DNA from: Clostridiales bacterium
GTDB lineage: Bacteria; Bacillota; Clostridia; Peptostreptococcales; Anaerovoracaceae
Reading direction: 5' to 3'
Length of the DNA stretch: 35,305 nucleotides
NCBI GenBank assembly: GCA_022780965.1
Contig: JALEUQ010000018.1
Coordinates: 1-35,305 of the forward strand
Made by a program: the position numbers and the translations under genes. Below, in pieces: positions 9,541 to 16,995 of this stretch. The notes beneath the pieces were generated by a model. The model searched no databases. It saw nothing but the letters and a program-made list of their open reading frames with translations, and was not told the origin of the DNA. Position 1 is the stretch's first letter; the number at the start of each line of letters is the position of its first letter.

Positions 9541-9744
9541 TTAGCTGTTAACCTTCTCAAGTTCTTTTTCTCTGATAATGGTCTTGATTCTTGCAATATC
9601 TCTCTTTGTTTCTCTCAGTTTAACCGGATTTTCAAGCTGTCCTGTAACGTGCTGGAATCTCAGATTGAAGAGATCCTTCTTCATCTTTAACAGTTCTGCG
9701 TTCAGTTCCAGTTCTGACATTTCTCTGATCTTGTTTAATTCCAT
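9541..9744 (-). CDS. rpmC: 50S ribosomal protein L29
   Basis: L29 lies at the exit-tunnel rim, next to L23, where it helps form the docking surface for trigger factor and the signal recognition particle. The 67-residue all-helical product starts [20 protein letters not shown] and contains [21 protein letters not shown], the family signature. Its ATG overlaps the rplP stop by one base (TAATG), so translation is probably coupled to L16. Confidence 0.98.
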   Translation of the reverse strand: MELNKIREMSELELNAELLKMKKDLFNLRFQHVTGQLENPVKLRETKRDIARIKTIIREKELEKVNS

Positions 9745-10175
9745 TATTCTTCACCACCCTTTTCTGTCTTTTCTGCGATGGCAAATTTGCAACCAACCGG
9801 CAGCTTGTGTGATGCAAGTCTCATAGCTTCTCTAGCCTGAGCTTCTGTAACGCCTTCGATTTCGAACATTACTCTGCCTGGTTTAACTACTGCTACCCAA
9901 TATTCAGGAGCACCTTTACCGGAACCCATACGAACGCCGGCAGGCTTCTTTGTTACTGATTTATGAGGGAAGATTTTGATGTAAACCTTACCGCCTCTCT
10001 TAACAGATCTTGTCATTGCTACTCTGGCTGCTTCAATCTGGTTTGAAGTAATCCATCCACATTCAGTAGCAACAAGGCCATAATCGCCATAAGTGATTGT
10101 ATTGCCCTTAATAGCTTTGCCCTTCATTCTGCCTCTGTGGACTCTTCTGTGTTTAACGCGCTTTGGCATTAACAT
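9744..10175 (-). CDS. rplP: 50S ribosomal protein L16
   Basis: L16 helps shape the A-site region and tRNA accommodation. The 143-residue product begins [21 protein letters not shown] and includes [27 protein letters not shown]. The first ATG at 10175 is preferred because AGGAGG is 8 nt upstream; the second ATG two codons later would be 14 nt away. It overlaps rpmC by one base. Confidence 0.98.
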   Translation of the reverse strand: MLMPKRVKHRRVHRGRMKGKAIKGNTITYGDYGLVATECGWITSNQIEAARVAMTRSVKRGGKVYIKIFPHKSVTKKPAGVRMGSGKGAPEYWVAVVKPGRVMFEIEGVTEAQAREAMRLASHKLPVGCKFAIAEKTEKGGEE

Positions 10176-10200
10176 AATGTTGTCCTCCTTTCACCAATGT

Positions 10201-11067
10201 CTATTCTTCAGCTTCTGCTGTCTCAACTACTGCTTCAGGAGCTTCTGCTGCAGGTTCAGCAACCTTAGTCTTGCGGATTCTCTGGTTAACTGCCTTAGGC
10301 GCAACATCTGCTCTATCGTTTCTTCTGTCGTCTCTTCTAGGTCTTCTGTCGCCTTCTCTTCTTGGTCTTCTGTCGCCTCTCTTCTTGCCGTTTCTTCTTT
10401 CTTCCTTTTCTTCAGGAACAGCAGGTTTCAGGCCCTTGTCAAGGATTTCGCCATGGTTGATCCATACCTTGATTCCCAGCTTACCGTAAGTAGTGTCAGC
10501 TTCTGCGAAACCATAGTCGATATCAGCTCTCAGTGTATGAAGAGGAACATTACCTTCACTGTACTTCTCTGAACGAGCGATTTCTGCTCCGCCCAGTCTG
10601 CCTGAAGCCAGAACCTTGATTCCCTTAGCTCCGCTCTTCATTGTTCTGCCGATAGCCTGCTTCATAGCTCTTCTGAATGAAACTCTTCTTTCGAGAGCCT
10701 GTGCAATGCTTTCTGCTGTCAGCTGAGCGTCCAGTTCTGCTCTTCTTACTTCCTTGATCTCGATTACTACTGTCTTGCCAGTCATCTTCTCGAGTTCAGC
10801 CTTAAGTTCGTCGATGCCTGCGCCTGAACGTCCGATAACCATTCCTGGCTTAGCAGTCATAACGATAACCTTCAGCTTGTTTTCTGCTGCTCTTTCGATT
10901 GCTACCTTAGCAACTCCTGCAGCGTATAATTTTCCTTTTACGTAATTTCTAACCTGATTGTCTTCAATAAGATAGTCAGCAAACTTGTTCTTGTCAGCAT
11001 ACCACTTTGAATCCCAATCCTGGATTACGCCTACTCTCAGTCCATGAGGACTTACTTTCTGACCCAT
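10201..11067 (-). CDS. rpsC: 30S ribosomal protein S3 with long charged C-terminal tail
   Basis: S3 lies at the mRNA entry channel and has helicase-related functions with S4 and S5. Residues 1-212 are a standard S3: [18 protein letters not shown] start, type II KH domain with [15 protein letters not shown], and C-terminal [17 protein letters not shown] ... [14 protein letters not shown]. The product is 288 residues, about 70 more than the usual 215-220. The extra part has an Arg-rich block at about 221-252 (repeats of GDRRPRRE type), a basic NQRIRKTK, then an Ala/Glu tail (about 269-288). At DNA level the Arg block is a 24-nt tandem repeat (10340-10354 and 10364-10378 carry the same 15-mer). 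The reading frame is intact. Confidence 0.97.
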   Translation of the reverse strand: MGQKVSPHGLRVGVIQDWDSKWYADKNKFADYLIEDNQVRNYVKGKLYAAGVAKVAIERAAENKLKVIVMTAKPGMVIGRSGAGIDELKAELEKMTGKTVVIEIKEVRRAELDAQLTAESIAQALERRVSFRRAMKQAIGRTMKSGAKGIKVLASGRLGGAEIARSEKYSEGNVPLHTLRADIDYGFAEADTTYGKLGIKVWINHGEILDKGLKPAVPEEKEERRNGKKRGDRRPRREGDRRPRRDDRRNDRADVAPKAVNQRIRKTKVAEPAAEAPEAVVETAEAEE

Positions 11068-11084
11068 TTATGAAACCTCCTATC

Positions 11085-11417
11085 TTATTCCTTTTCCTTC
11101 AGAGTAACGTTAACGTGACTGCTTCTCTTAAGGATGATTGATGCTCTACCCTGTGATCCAGCGCGCCATCTCTTCATAGTTGGTCCCTGGTTGATGCAGA
11201 TTTCTGCAACATAAAGGTTGTCAGTATCCATTTCCTTAACGTCTGCATTTGCAGCAGCTGATTTTACAACCTTCTCAACGATTTCAGCTCCCTTGCCAGG
11301 AGTGAACTTTAAGATGTTCAATGCCTCGTCTAAATCTTTTCCTCTTACTAAGTCAGCAACAGGCTTAAGCTTGATAGGAGACATTCTTACGTACTTTGCA
11401 ATTGCTTTTGCTTCCAT
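11085..11417 (-). CDS. rplV: 50S ribosomal protein L22
   Basis: L22 touches all six 23S rRNA domains and its beta-hairpin lines the exit tunnel. The 110-residue product starts MEAKAIAKYVRMSPIKLKPVADLVRG and has the hairpin region GPTMKRWRAGSQGRASIILKRSSH. Changes in this hairpin are a known cause of macrolide resistance; nothing unusual is seen here. Normal order between rpsS and rpsC. Confidence 0.98.
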   Translation of the reverse strand: MEAKAIAKYVRMSPIKLKPVADLVRGKDLDEALNILKFTPGKGAEIVEKVVKSAAANADVKEMDTDNLYVAEICINQGPTMKRWRAGSQGRASIILKRSSHVNVTLKEKE

Positions 11418-11436
11418 TTCTAATTATCTCCTTTTC

Positions 11437-11709
11437 TTACTTTGATTTCTTATCAGCAGCGTGACCTCTGTAGTTTCTGGTTGGAGCAAATTCTCCAAGT
11501 CTGTGACCTACCATGTCTTCTGTGATGTATACAGGCACGTGCTTCTTACCGTCATGAACGGCGATTGTATGTCCCACCATCTGTGGGAATATTGTTGAAG
11601 GTCTTGACCAAGTCTTGATTACTTTCTTTTCGTTGGCTGCGTTCATCTCTTCGATGGCTCTGAGCAGCTTCTCGTTTACGAAAGGACCCTTTTTAAGTGA
11701 TCTTCCCAT
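11437..11709 (-). CDS. rpsS: 30S ribosomal protein S19
   Basis: S19 forms the head of the small subunit with S13 and contacts the large subunit. The 90-residue product [19 protein letters not shown] has the diagnostic [23 protein letters not shown] and [17 protein letters not shown]. Normal length, 19 nt upstream of rplV. Confidence 0.98.
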   Translation of the reverse strand: MGRSLKKGPFVNEKLLRAIEEMNAANEKKVIKTWSRPSTIFPQMVGHTIAVHDGKKHVPVYITEDMVGHRLGEFAPTRNYRGHAADKKSK

Positions 11710-11728
11710 TATCTATGCTCCTTCCTGA

Positions 11729-12562
11729 TTATTTTTCGTTTCTTCTCTTAACGATGTACTTGTTAGATGCGTTCTTCTTCTTTCTTGTCTTATAGCCAAG
11801 AGCAGGCTTACCCCAAGGAGTAACTGGGCTCTTTCTTCCGATAGGAGCTCTACCTTCACCACCACCGTGTGGGTGATCGTTAGGGTTCATTACGGAACCT
11901 CTTACTGTAGGTCTGATGCCCATGTGTCTCTTTCTTCCGGCTTTACCAATCTGGATGTTCTGGTGATCTAAGTTACCAACTTCACCGATTGTTGCTCTGC
12001 AGCTGATTGCTACCTTTCTAACTTCTCCGGATGGCAGTCTAACCTGTGCGTAGTTGCCTTCCTTAGCCATGAGCTGTGCGCCGTTTCCTGCTGCTCTAAC
12101 AAGCTGTCCACCCTTGCCAGGCTTTAATTCGATGTTGTGAATTACTGTACCTACAGGGATGTTTGCCAGTGGAAGTGCATTTCCGATCTGGATATCTGCT
12201 GCAGCGCCTGATTCAATCTTGTCGCCAACCTTTAACTTGTTAGGTGCGATGATGTATCTCTTTTCGCCGTCAGCGTATACGATAAGTGCGATGTTAGCAC
12301 TTCTGTTAGGGTCGTATTCGATAGTTGATACTGTACCTGGAATACCGTCCTTGTTTCTCTTGAAGTCGATGATTCTGTACTTAGGTCTGTAGCCGCCGCC
12401 TCTGTGTCTTACAGTAATCTTACCTCTTGAGTTTCTTCCTGAATGCTTCTTCAGAGTAACTGTCAGTGATTTCTCAGGAGTTGAAGCAGTGATTTCTTCA
12501 AATGTGGAAACTGACATTCCTCTTAAACCAGGAGTGGTTGGATTGTATTTTTTAATTCCCAT
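11729..12562 (-). CDS. rplB: 50S ribosomal protein L2
   Basis: L2 is a highly conserved protein needed for subunit association and peptidyl-transferase activity. The 277-residue product starts [22 protein letters not shown] and includes an OB-fold and an SH3-like domain, with the signature [21 protein letters not shown] and the conserved histidine in [12 protein letters not shown]. Normal length and order between rplW and rpsS. Confidence 0.98.
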   Translation of the reverse strand: MGIKKYNPTTPGLRGMSVSTFEEITASTPEKSLTVTLKKHSGRNSRGKITVRHRGGGYRPKYRIIDFKRNKDGIPGTVSTIEYDPNRSANIALIVYADGEKRYIIAPNKLKVGDKIESGAAADIQIGNALPLANIPVGTVIHNIELKPGKGGQLVRAAGNGAQLMAKEGNYAQVRLPSGEVRKVAISCRATIGEVGNLDHQNIQIGKAGRKRHMGIRPTVRGSVMNPNDHPHGGGEGRAPIGRKSPVTPWGKPALGYKTRKKKNASNKYIVKRRNEK

Positions 12563-12580
12563 CTTTGCCTACCTCCTATA

Positions 12581-12871
12581 TTACAGACTCTGGAAGAATT
12601 CGATTTCCTTACTGTCAGCAGTAAGTGTAACGATTGCTTTCTTTGAAGCAGCAGTCATTCCTTCGTATCTTCCCATTCTCTTTCTCTTGCCTACAACGTT
12701 CATGATGTTAACCTTGGCAACATCAACACCGAAGATTTCTTCTACAGCAGCCTTAACTTCGGTCTTGTTAGCGTCTACTGCAACCTTGAATACGTATTTC
12801 TTTGCTTCTGCATAATCCATTGACTGTTCTGTGATAACAGGCTTGAGGATTACATCGTAAGGAGTTTTCAT
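12581..12871 (-). CDS. rplW: 50S ribosomal protein L23
   Basis: L23 lies at the tunnel exit and is the docking site for trigger factor and SRP. The 96-residue product starts [18 protein letters not shown] and has the conserved [22 protein letters not shown]. Its ATG overlaps the rplD stop by one base (TAATG), so it is probably translationally coupled to L4. Confidence 0.98.
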   Translation of the reverse strand: MKTPYDVILKPVITEQSMDYAEAKKYVFKVAVDANKTEVKAAVEEIFGVDVAKVNIMNVVGKRKRMGRYEGMTAASKKAIVTLTADSKEIEFFQSL

Positions 12872-13494
12872 TATGCGTACACCTCCTCAATCTTCTTAAC
12901 AGCTTCTTCAGTTACAATGAAGCTTGTGTGGTTGATGATTTCGTACACGTTCATTGTTCCTACCAGTGCTGTTCTGATTCCCTGAATGTTAGCTGCGGAC
13001 TTGATTACGTTCTCGTCCTTCTCAGCCATAACGATTAATGCCTTCTTCTCAGCGTTCAGGTTTGAAAGAACCTTAATCATTTCCTTTGTCTTAGGAGCTT
13101 CGAAGCTGAGCTTGTCAACTACGATGATTTCGTTCTCCTGAACCTTTGATGAGAGTGCTGACAGCATTGCCAGTCTTCTCAGCTTCTTAGGCAGTGTGTA
13201 TCTGTAGCTTCTTGGCTTTGGTGCGAAAACAACTCCGCCTCCTACCTGTGATGGGTCTGTTGAGCTTCCCTGTCTATGACGGCCTGTTCCCTTCTGTCTG
13301 AAAGGCTTTCTTCCGCCTCCTCTGACTTCAGCTCTTGTCTTGGCAGACTGAGTACCCTGTCTCTTGTTTGCTAAAATGTTCTTTACTACTGCATGTACTG
13401 CATTCTGGTTTGGCTCAATTCCGAAGACAGCATCGTTAAGTTCGATAGTGCCAACAGTTTCGCCAGCCATGTTAAGCATTTTCACTTCTGACAT
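12871..13494 (-). CDS. rplD: 50S ribosomal protein L4
   Basis: L4 has a globular body and an extended loop lining the exit tunnel; in enterobacteria it also represses the S10 operon by acting on the leader RNA. The 207-residue product contains the loop signature [24 protein letters not shown] and the conserved [21 protein letters not shown]. It is a plausible ligand for the leader hairpins upstream of rpsJ, which is inference. Confidence 0.98.
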   Translation of the reverse strand: MSEVKMLNMAGETVGTIELNDAVFGIEPNQNAVHAVVKNILANKRQGTQSAKTRAEVRGGGRKPFRQKGTGRHRQGSSTDPSQVGGGVVFAPKPRSYRYTLPKKLRRLAMLSALSSKVQENEIIVVDKLSFEAPKTKEMIKVLSNLNAEKKALIVMAEKDENVIKSAANIQGIRTALVGTMNVYEIINHTSFIVTEEAVKKIEEVYA

Positions 13495-13522
13495 TTTACT
13501 TCCTCCTTTCTGAAGTCATCTA

Positions 13523-14155
13523 TTAGTTCTGTCCCTTTACTGCATACTGTACGCGAACGATTCCGCCCTTGTTGCCAGGTACGGCGCCCTTAACCAGTAA
13601 GAGATTCTTTTCTTCAATAACTTTTACCAGTTCAACGTTCTGAACAGTCACTGTTTCGCGACCCATTCTACCAGGACCTGCATTGCCCTTGAATACTCTT
13701 GATGGGTAAGTACCTGCAGCCAGTGCGCCGGCAAGTCTCTTGTGCTTTGAACCGTGGCTCATAGGGCCTCTGTGGTGTCCATGTCTCTTGATGTTACCCT
13801 GAGTTCCCTTACCCTTTGAAGTTCCTGTTACGTCCAGCTTAGCGCCTACTTCGAATTCGGCTACTGTGATAACCTGTCCTACTTCGTAAGCTGTGCCTTC
13901 GTCAGCCTTGAATTCAGCCAGATACTTCTTAGGTGCGATTTCATTCTTTGCGAAGTGACCAGTCATTGGCTTGTTCACTCTCTGAGGCTTTGCATCTTCA
14001 AAGCCGATCTGAACTGCATCGTAACCGTCAGTCTCAACTGTCTTGATCTGAGTTACAGTTGCAGGGCCTGCTTCGATAACTGTTACCGGAACAACAGCAC
14101 CCTGTTCAGTAAAGATCTGAGTCATTCCCAGCTTCTTTCCTAAAAGTGTTTTCAT
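13523..14155 (-). CDS. rplC: 50S ribosomal protein L3
   Basis: L3 is an early assembly protein whose long loop reaches the peptidyl-transferase centre. The 210-residue product starts MKTLLGKKLGMTQIFTEQGAV and has GTSKGKGTQGNIKRHGHHRGP and SHGSKHKRLAGALAAGTYPSRV. Normal length. It is separated from rpsJ by a 90-nt gap that contains two hairpins. Confidence 0.98.
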   Translation of the reverse strand: MKTLLGKKLGMTQIFTEQGAVVPVTVIEAGPATVTQIKTVETDGYDAVQIGFEDAKPQRVNKPMTGHFAKNEIAPKKYLAEFKADEGTAYEVGQVITVAEFEVGAKLDVTGTSKGKGTQGNIKRHGHHRGPMSHGSKHKRLAGALAAGTYPSRVFKGNAGPGRMGRETVTVQNVELVKVIEEKNLLLVKGAVPGNKGGIVRVQYAVKGQN

Positions 14156-14181
14156 ATTTTTCCTCCTTGAAACTTACAGCG

Positions 14182-14226
14182 GATCGGACCATTGGCTGCC
14201 CGATCATACTAAGGGAGAGTTCCCTT
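14182..14226 (-). promoter_or_regulatory. Two stem-loops in the rpsJ-rplC gap
   Basis: The 90-nt gap between rpsJ and rplC holds two perfect 6-bp stems on the minus strand. The first is AAGGGA-ACTC-TCCCTT (14211-14226). The second is GATCGG ... CCGATC (14182-14205), with GCC/GGT pairing inside its loop. The second lies about 15 nt before the rplC ribosome binding site. Neither has a U-tract, so termination is unlikely; RNA processing or control of L3 translation is possible. Confidence 0.45.
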
Positions 14227-14245
14227 CGTTTCTAACGCTTATGAT

Positions 14246-14557
14246 TTATAACTTGATTTCGATATCTACGCCTGCAGGCAGGTCAAGCTTAGTCAGAGCA
14301 TCTGTAGTCTTGGCTGTTGCACTTGTAATATCGATTAATCTCTTGTGGGTTCTCTGTTCGAACTGTTCTCTTGAATCCTTATATTTGTGAACAGCTCTTA
14401 AGATTGTGATTACTTCCTTCTCTGTTGGAAGCGGAATAGGGCCTGATACTTCAGCGCCTGTCTTCTTGGCAGTCTCTACGATCTTGGCAGCTGACTGATC
14501 CAGAAGTGCGTGGTCATAAGCCTTAAGCTTAATTCTGATTTTCTGTAATTCGCTCAT
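14246..14557 (-). CDS. rpsJ: 30S ribosomal protein S10
   Basis: S10 is a small-subunit head protein that also acts as NusE in transcription antitermination. The 103-residue product starts [22 protein letters not shown] and has [39 protein letters not shown], the S10 signature region. AGGAGGA precedes the ATG at 14557. It is the first gene of the S10-spc-alpha transcription unit; promoter and leader lie directly upstream. Confidence 0.98.
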   Translation of the reverse strand: MSELQKIRIKLKAYDHALLDQSAAKIVETAKKTGAEVSGPIPLPTEKEVITILRAVHKYKDSREQFEQRTHKRLIDITSATAKTTDALTKLDLPAGVDIEIKL

Positions 14558-14790
14558 TTTTTCCTCCTAAAATTCTTTTGTACAGATTTCGCTATGCTCG
14601 TACAAGGGGTTCTAAATGCTGAAATTTCAACGTGTACAGTGGAATTGCTTGCTTCGTACACGCGCTCGTGTGTTTCTATTGTTTCACACAATACAAAATT
14701 CAGCGAATCCCTTCGCCCCCGATCATGTGGGGACAATTCTCAGTGGAAATTCTCCCATAGCAAGGTAACTTCCCACTTCATCGCCTTACA
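14558..14790 (-). promoter_or_regulatory. S10 operon leader RNA with tandem GUAC hairpins
   Basis: About 230 nt separate the promoter from rpsJ. The minus strand carries two successive hairpins with the same design: CGTGTAC/GTACACG (14656-14662 with 14631-14637) and TTGTAC/GTACAA (14600-14605 with 14578-14583). Their loop starts are alike (GAAGCAAGC and GAGCATAGC) and both end in CTGTAC, so they look like a duplicated element. Between them is the palindrome TGAAATTTCA. Further upstream ACACG can pair with CGTGT downstream (around 14660-14675), or the adjoining ACACA with TGTGT upstream. The second hairpin ends about 10 nt before the rpsJ ribosome binding site. This arrangement suggests ribosomal-protein feedback. 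Confidence 0.6.
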
Positions 14791-14796
14791 CAAGCC

Positions 14797-14830
14797 TTTA
14801 TAATATACCGCATTCTCCGGTCAAGTGCAA
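14797..14830 (-). promoter_or_regulatory. Promoter of the S10-spc-alpha superoperon
   Basis: Two overlapping sigma-A type promoters are readable on the minus strand: TTGCAC (14825-14830) with a 17-nt spacer to TATATT (14802-14807), or TTGACC (14819-14824) with a 16-nt spacer to TATAAA (14797-14802). Either would start transcription near 14790 and drive rpsJ onward. AT-rich DNA (about 14831-14870) lies directly upstream of the -35, as in strong UP-element promoters. Confidence 0.7.
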
Positions 14831-14963
14831 GTCTTTTTGAAAATTATTTTTTCGATTTCTGCATTTTTTTGAGCCGCTATAATCAAGTATTTGCAATGGT
14901 TTCAGCGTTTCTATCATTTACACTTGGTTTGGTGTACCCACTTTTTGTCTCACTGTAAACAAA
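14831..14963. other. Non-coding spacer upstream of the S10 promoter
   Basis: AT-rich stretch between the S10 promoter and the terminator of the kinase-like gene. No ORF with a ribosome binding site and no RNA gene is visible. A plus-strand TATAAT at 14878-14883 has no fitting -35 box. Confidence 0.6.
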
Positions 14964-15004
14964 AGGACTTTTGAGATTTTTGTAAATTTTTTCTCAAAAG
15001 TCCT
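14964..15004 (-). terminator. Intrinsic terminator of the kinase-like gene
   Basis: A perfect 13-bp stem, AGGACTTTTGAGA paired with TCTCAAAAGTCCT, with a 15-nt AT-rich loop. On the minus strand it is followed by TTTTGTTT, giving a U-rich tail, so it should stop transcripts from 15108 before they reach the S10 promoter. The stem is AT-rich and the loop is long, which makes it weaker than a textbook terminator. Confidence 0.6.
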
Positions 15005-15010
15005 GTAACT

Positions 15011-15024
15011 GTTGAAATTTCAAC
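15011..15024. repeat. Perfect 14-bp palindrome GTTGAAATTTCAAC
   Basis: A perfect palindrome between the kinase-like gene and its terminator. Thirteen of its bases (TGAAATTTCAACG) recur at 14620-14632 inside the S10 leader. It could be a protein-binding site or part of RNA structure; no regulator can be named. Confidence 0.5.
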
Positions 15025-15048
15025 GCATTATTCAATATACAATTTATT

Positions 15049-15075
15049 GTGGTGCTTGCTGTCGATAGCCACCAC
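15049..15075. repeat. Inverted repeat GTGGTG ... CACCAC downstream of the kinase-like gene
   Basis: On the minus strand GTGGTG-GCT pairs with AGC-AAG-CACCAC around an ATCGAC loop. It lies about 30 nt after the stop of the kinase-like gene and before the U-rich terminator, so it could protect the mRNA 3' end. No U-tract follows. Confidence 0.4.
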
Positions 15076-15107
15076 ATATCCTAATCTAGGTCTCCGACGC
15101 ACAGAAT

Positions 15108-16787
15108 CTACTCCTGAAGCAGTATGCTTCCGCCGATAAATTCTCTCAATATTGAGTTGTTTGGAATGAACTCTTCTCCGTCCATAGGTCTGAAGTAATG
15201 GAGGAATTCTATGAGTCTCCTGGCTTCACCGTAGCACTCCGACTCTTCAGGCACCTTCTCCAGAAGCGGCTGTGCATACTTTTTGAGCAGCGCAAGCTCA
15301 TATATGGTTACAGAGTTGAACAGCACGTCAGCCTCCCCGTTATAAGGGAAAATATTCTTATCTTCGCCTGCTCTCACCTTAGGCCAGTCGATTATCGTTT
15401 CCTCAGCCGAGTGATTCCTGTACTTGTAATCCCTTACCATTCGGCGCAGCATTCTGGCATCTGTTGTGGAAATTCTGTTATGTACGTCAATATTCAGCTG
15501 CGTGAGCGGGCTGATGTAGATCTTAAACTTATTTTTCTCGTCAATATGAGTGCTCATGGCCTCGTTCAGCGCATGGATGCCTTCGATTACCATGACAGCA
15601 TTATCCTCAAGTCTTGTAATCCTTCTGCCAAAAATCTTTTTGCCTTCCTTGAAGTCGAAGGTCGGCATGTCAACCTCGCGGCCCTGAAGCAGGTCGTTCA
15701 TGTTGCTGTTAAACAGTTCAATGTCCATGGCGTTCAGATTCTCGAAATCAGGTTTGCCGTCCGGTCCGAGAGGAGTCTCTTCTCTCTCAACGAAGTAATC
15801 GTCAGTTCCCATGTACAGCGGCCTGATGCCGTTAACCCTCAGCTGCACGCACAGCCTTTTGGCGAAGCTGGTCTTGCCGGATGACGACGGTCCTGCGATA
15901 AGCACGATTCTCTTGCCCGACTCTTTAATCATGTCCGCAATTTCCGCCACTCTTTTTTCATGAAGAGCCTCAGAGAGAAGAATCATGTCTCTTACTCCGC
16001 CGCCTGCCACCACTTTGTTAAGGTCAGACACATAGTTTATGCCCAGCAGCCTGTCCCATTCCTCAACCTGGGCGAAAGCTCTGTAAAGTTTGGCGTCATC
16101 TCTGTATTCCGGAATTATATCGGGATCGTCAGTGTACGGATGTCTGAGAAGCACTCCGTCCTCATATCTCATCAGTTCGAAAGTGCCTACGTACTCCGTT
16201 GAAGGCGCCATGATTCCATAGAAGGAATTGACATAATCCCCGAGATAATAAAGGGAAAGGCTGTCGATATCTTCAGCCTGCTGGATGAGCAGAGCCTTGT
16301 CGTCATATCCAAGAGTGCGAAAAATTGTGATGGCTTCTTCTCTTGTCACTCGTCGTTCTTCGATTGGCATCCTGCGTCTCACATAATCTTTCATGAGGCC
16401 GTAAATCAGCTCTATCTGCGAGTCAAGCAGCTCGTCTTCTGTATCTATTCTAATGAACAGTCCCTTGTTGAGAGGATTCTGAATGCGCACCACCACGTTG
16501 CCAAGAATGTTCTTGACAGCCTTGAGAAACACCATGCTCAAAGTATGCTGGTACACCAGGTTGCCGCTCTGTGTTGTAGCAGCTATCAGTTCAACGACCG
16601 TCTCTCCGTCATCCGCCCCGCCCACAGGAGTTGTAAGCGACTTTTGAAGACCGTCGATTTTGGCCAGCATAGGTCTGTATTTAATTTCGTCTTTGAATTT
16701 CTCCACAAGGCTTTCGACCGGCACAGGTTTCATTACTATCACTTCAACCGGTTCTTCCCCTGCGTTCTTTATTAACTGTATTCTCAT
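15108..16787 (-). CDS. Uridine-kinase-like nucleoside kinase with ThrRS-like N-terminal half
   Basis: A 559-residue cytoplasmic protein of two parts. The C-terminal part (about 290-500) is a uridine kinase/phosphoribulokinase fold: P-loop GPSSSGKTSFAKRL at 299-312, MGTDDYFVER, EGIHALNE, and RRMVRDYKYRNHSAEETI. The N-terminal part resembles the TGS and second additional domain of threonyl-tRNA synthetase; the editing-site HxxxH is degenerate (QHTLSMVF), so tRNA editing is unlikely. Proteins with this layout are common in Clostridia and usually annotated as nucleoside or uridine kinase; substrate is not proven. AGGAGGGG precedes the ATG. It is transcribed alone, from a promoter with a 23-nt tandem repeat, and ends at the U-tailed hairpin downstream. 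Confidence 0.85.
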   Translation of the reverse strand: MRIQLIKNAGEEPVEVIVMKPVPVESLVEKFKDEIKYRPMLAKIDGLQKSLTTPVGGADDGETVVELIAATTQSGNLVYQHTLSMVFLKAVKNILGNVVVRIQNPLNKGLFIRIDTEDELLDSQIELIYGLMKDYVRRRMPIEERRVTREEAITIFRTLGYDDKALLIQQAEDIDSLSLYYLGDYVNSFYGIMAPSTEYVGTFELMRYEDGVLLRHPYTDDPDIIPEYRDDAKLYRAFAQVEEWDRLLGINYVSDLNKVVAGGGVRDMILLSEALHEKRVAEIADMIKESGKRIVLIAGPSSSGKTSFAKRLCVQLRVNGIRPLYMGTDDYFVEREETPLGPDGKPDFENLNAMDIELFNSNMNDLLQGREVDMPTFDFKEGKKIFGRRITRLEDNAVMVIEGIHALNEAMSTHIDEKNKFKIYISPLTQLNIDVHNRISTTDARMLRRMVRDYKYRNHSAEETIIDWPKVRAGEDKNIFPYNGEADVLFNSVTIYELALLKKYAQPLLEKVPEESECYGEARRLIEFLHYFRPMDGEEFIPNNSILREFIGGSILLQE

Positions 16788-16856
16788 GGCAGCCCCTCCT
16801 GTAATATCTGATTCGTGTCCTCTGTTCCCATTTCAAACCGAATTGTCAGTATGTCA

Positions 16857-16865
16857 ATTATACCA
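16857..16865 (-). promoter_or_regulatory. Extended -10 promoter of the kinase-like gene
   Basis: The minus strand reads TGGTATAAT (TATAAT at 16857-16862 with an upstream TG), an extended -10 element about 70 nt before the start codon. No good -35 box is present; a 23-nt repeat unit occupies that position instead, which suggests dependence on a bound regulator. Confidence 0.55.
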
Positions 16866-16906
16866 CAAACCCCCGACTGTACATACTACAAACCCCCGAC
16901 CGGACA
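16861..16906. repeat. Two tandem copies of a 23-nt repeat over the kinase-gene promoter, with an inverted partner
   Basis: Units 16861-16883 and 16884-16906 agree at 20 of 23 positions and share the core ACAAACCCCCGAC. An inverted relative, GGGGTTTTGTACA, follows at 16917-16929, so the minus-strand RNA could pair ACAAAACCCC with the GGGGGTTTGT of either unit. The first unit overlaps the extended -10 element. The hairpin could also end the ydbC-like transcript, although its U-tail is poor. Confidence 0.65.
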
Positions 16907-16995
16907 ATTACAATCAGGGGTTTTGTACAGGCTTCTACTTTTCTGCCGTCTCCAAATACGGATGTTTCATATTCAATTAATTTGCGGTGCGGCAG

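Noticed and set aside
14554-14736. 60-residue minus-strand ORF in the S10 leader
   Set aside because: Composition is not protein-like, it has no ribosome binding site, and the region is better explained by RNA hairpins.
14878-14883. Plus-strand TATAAT between the S10 promoter and the terminator
   Set aside because: No acceptable -35 at 16-18 nt and no plus-strand gene downstream.
15198-15884. 228-residue plus-strand ORF opposite the kinase-like gene
   Set aside because: Shadow of the kinase coding region: no family motif, no ribosome binding site, and the opposite frame has an intact P-loop enzyme.
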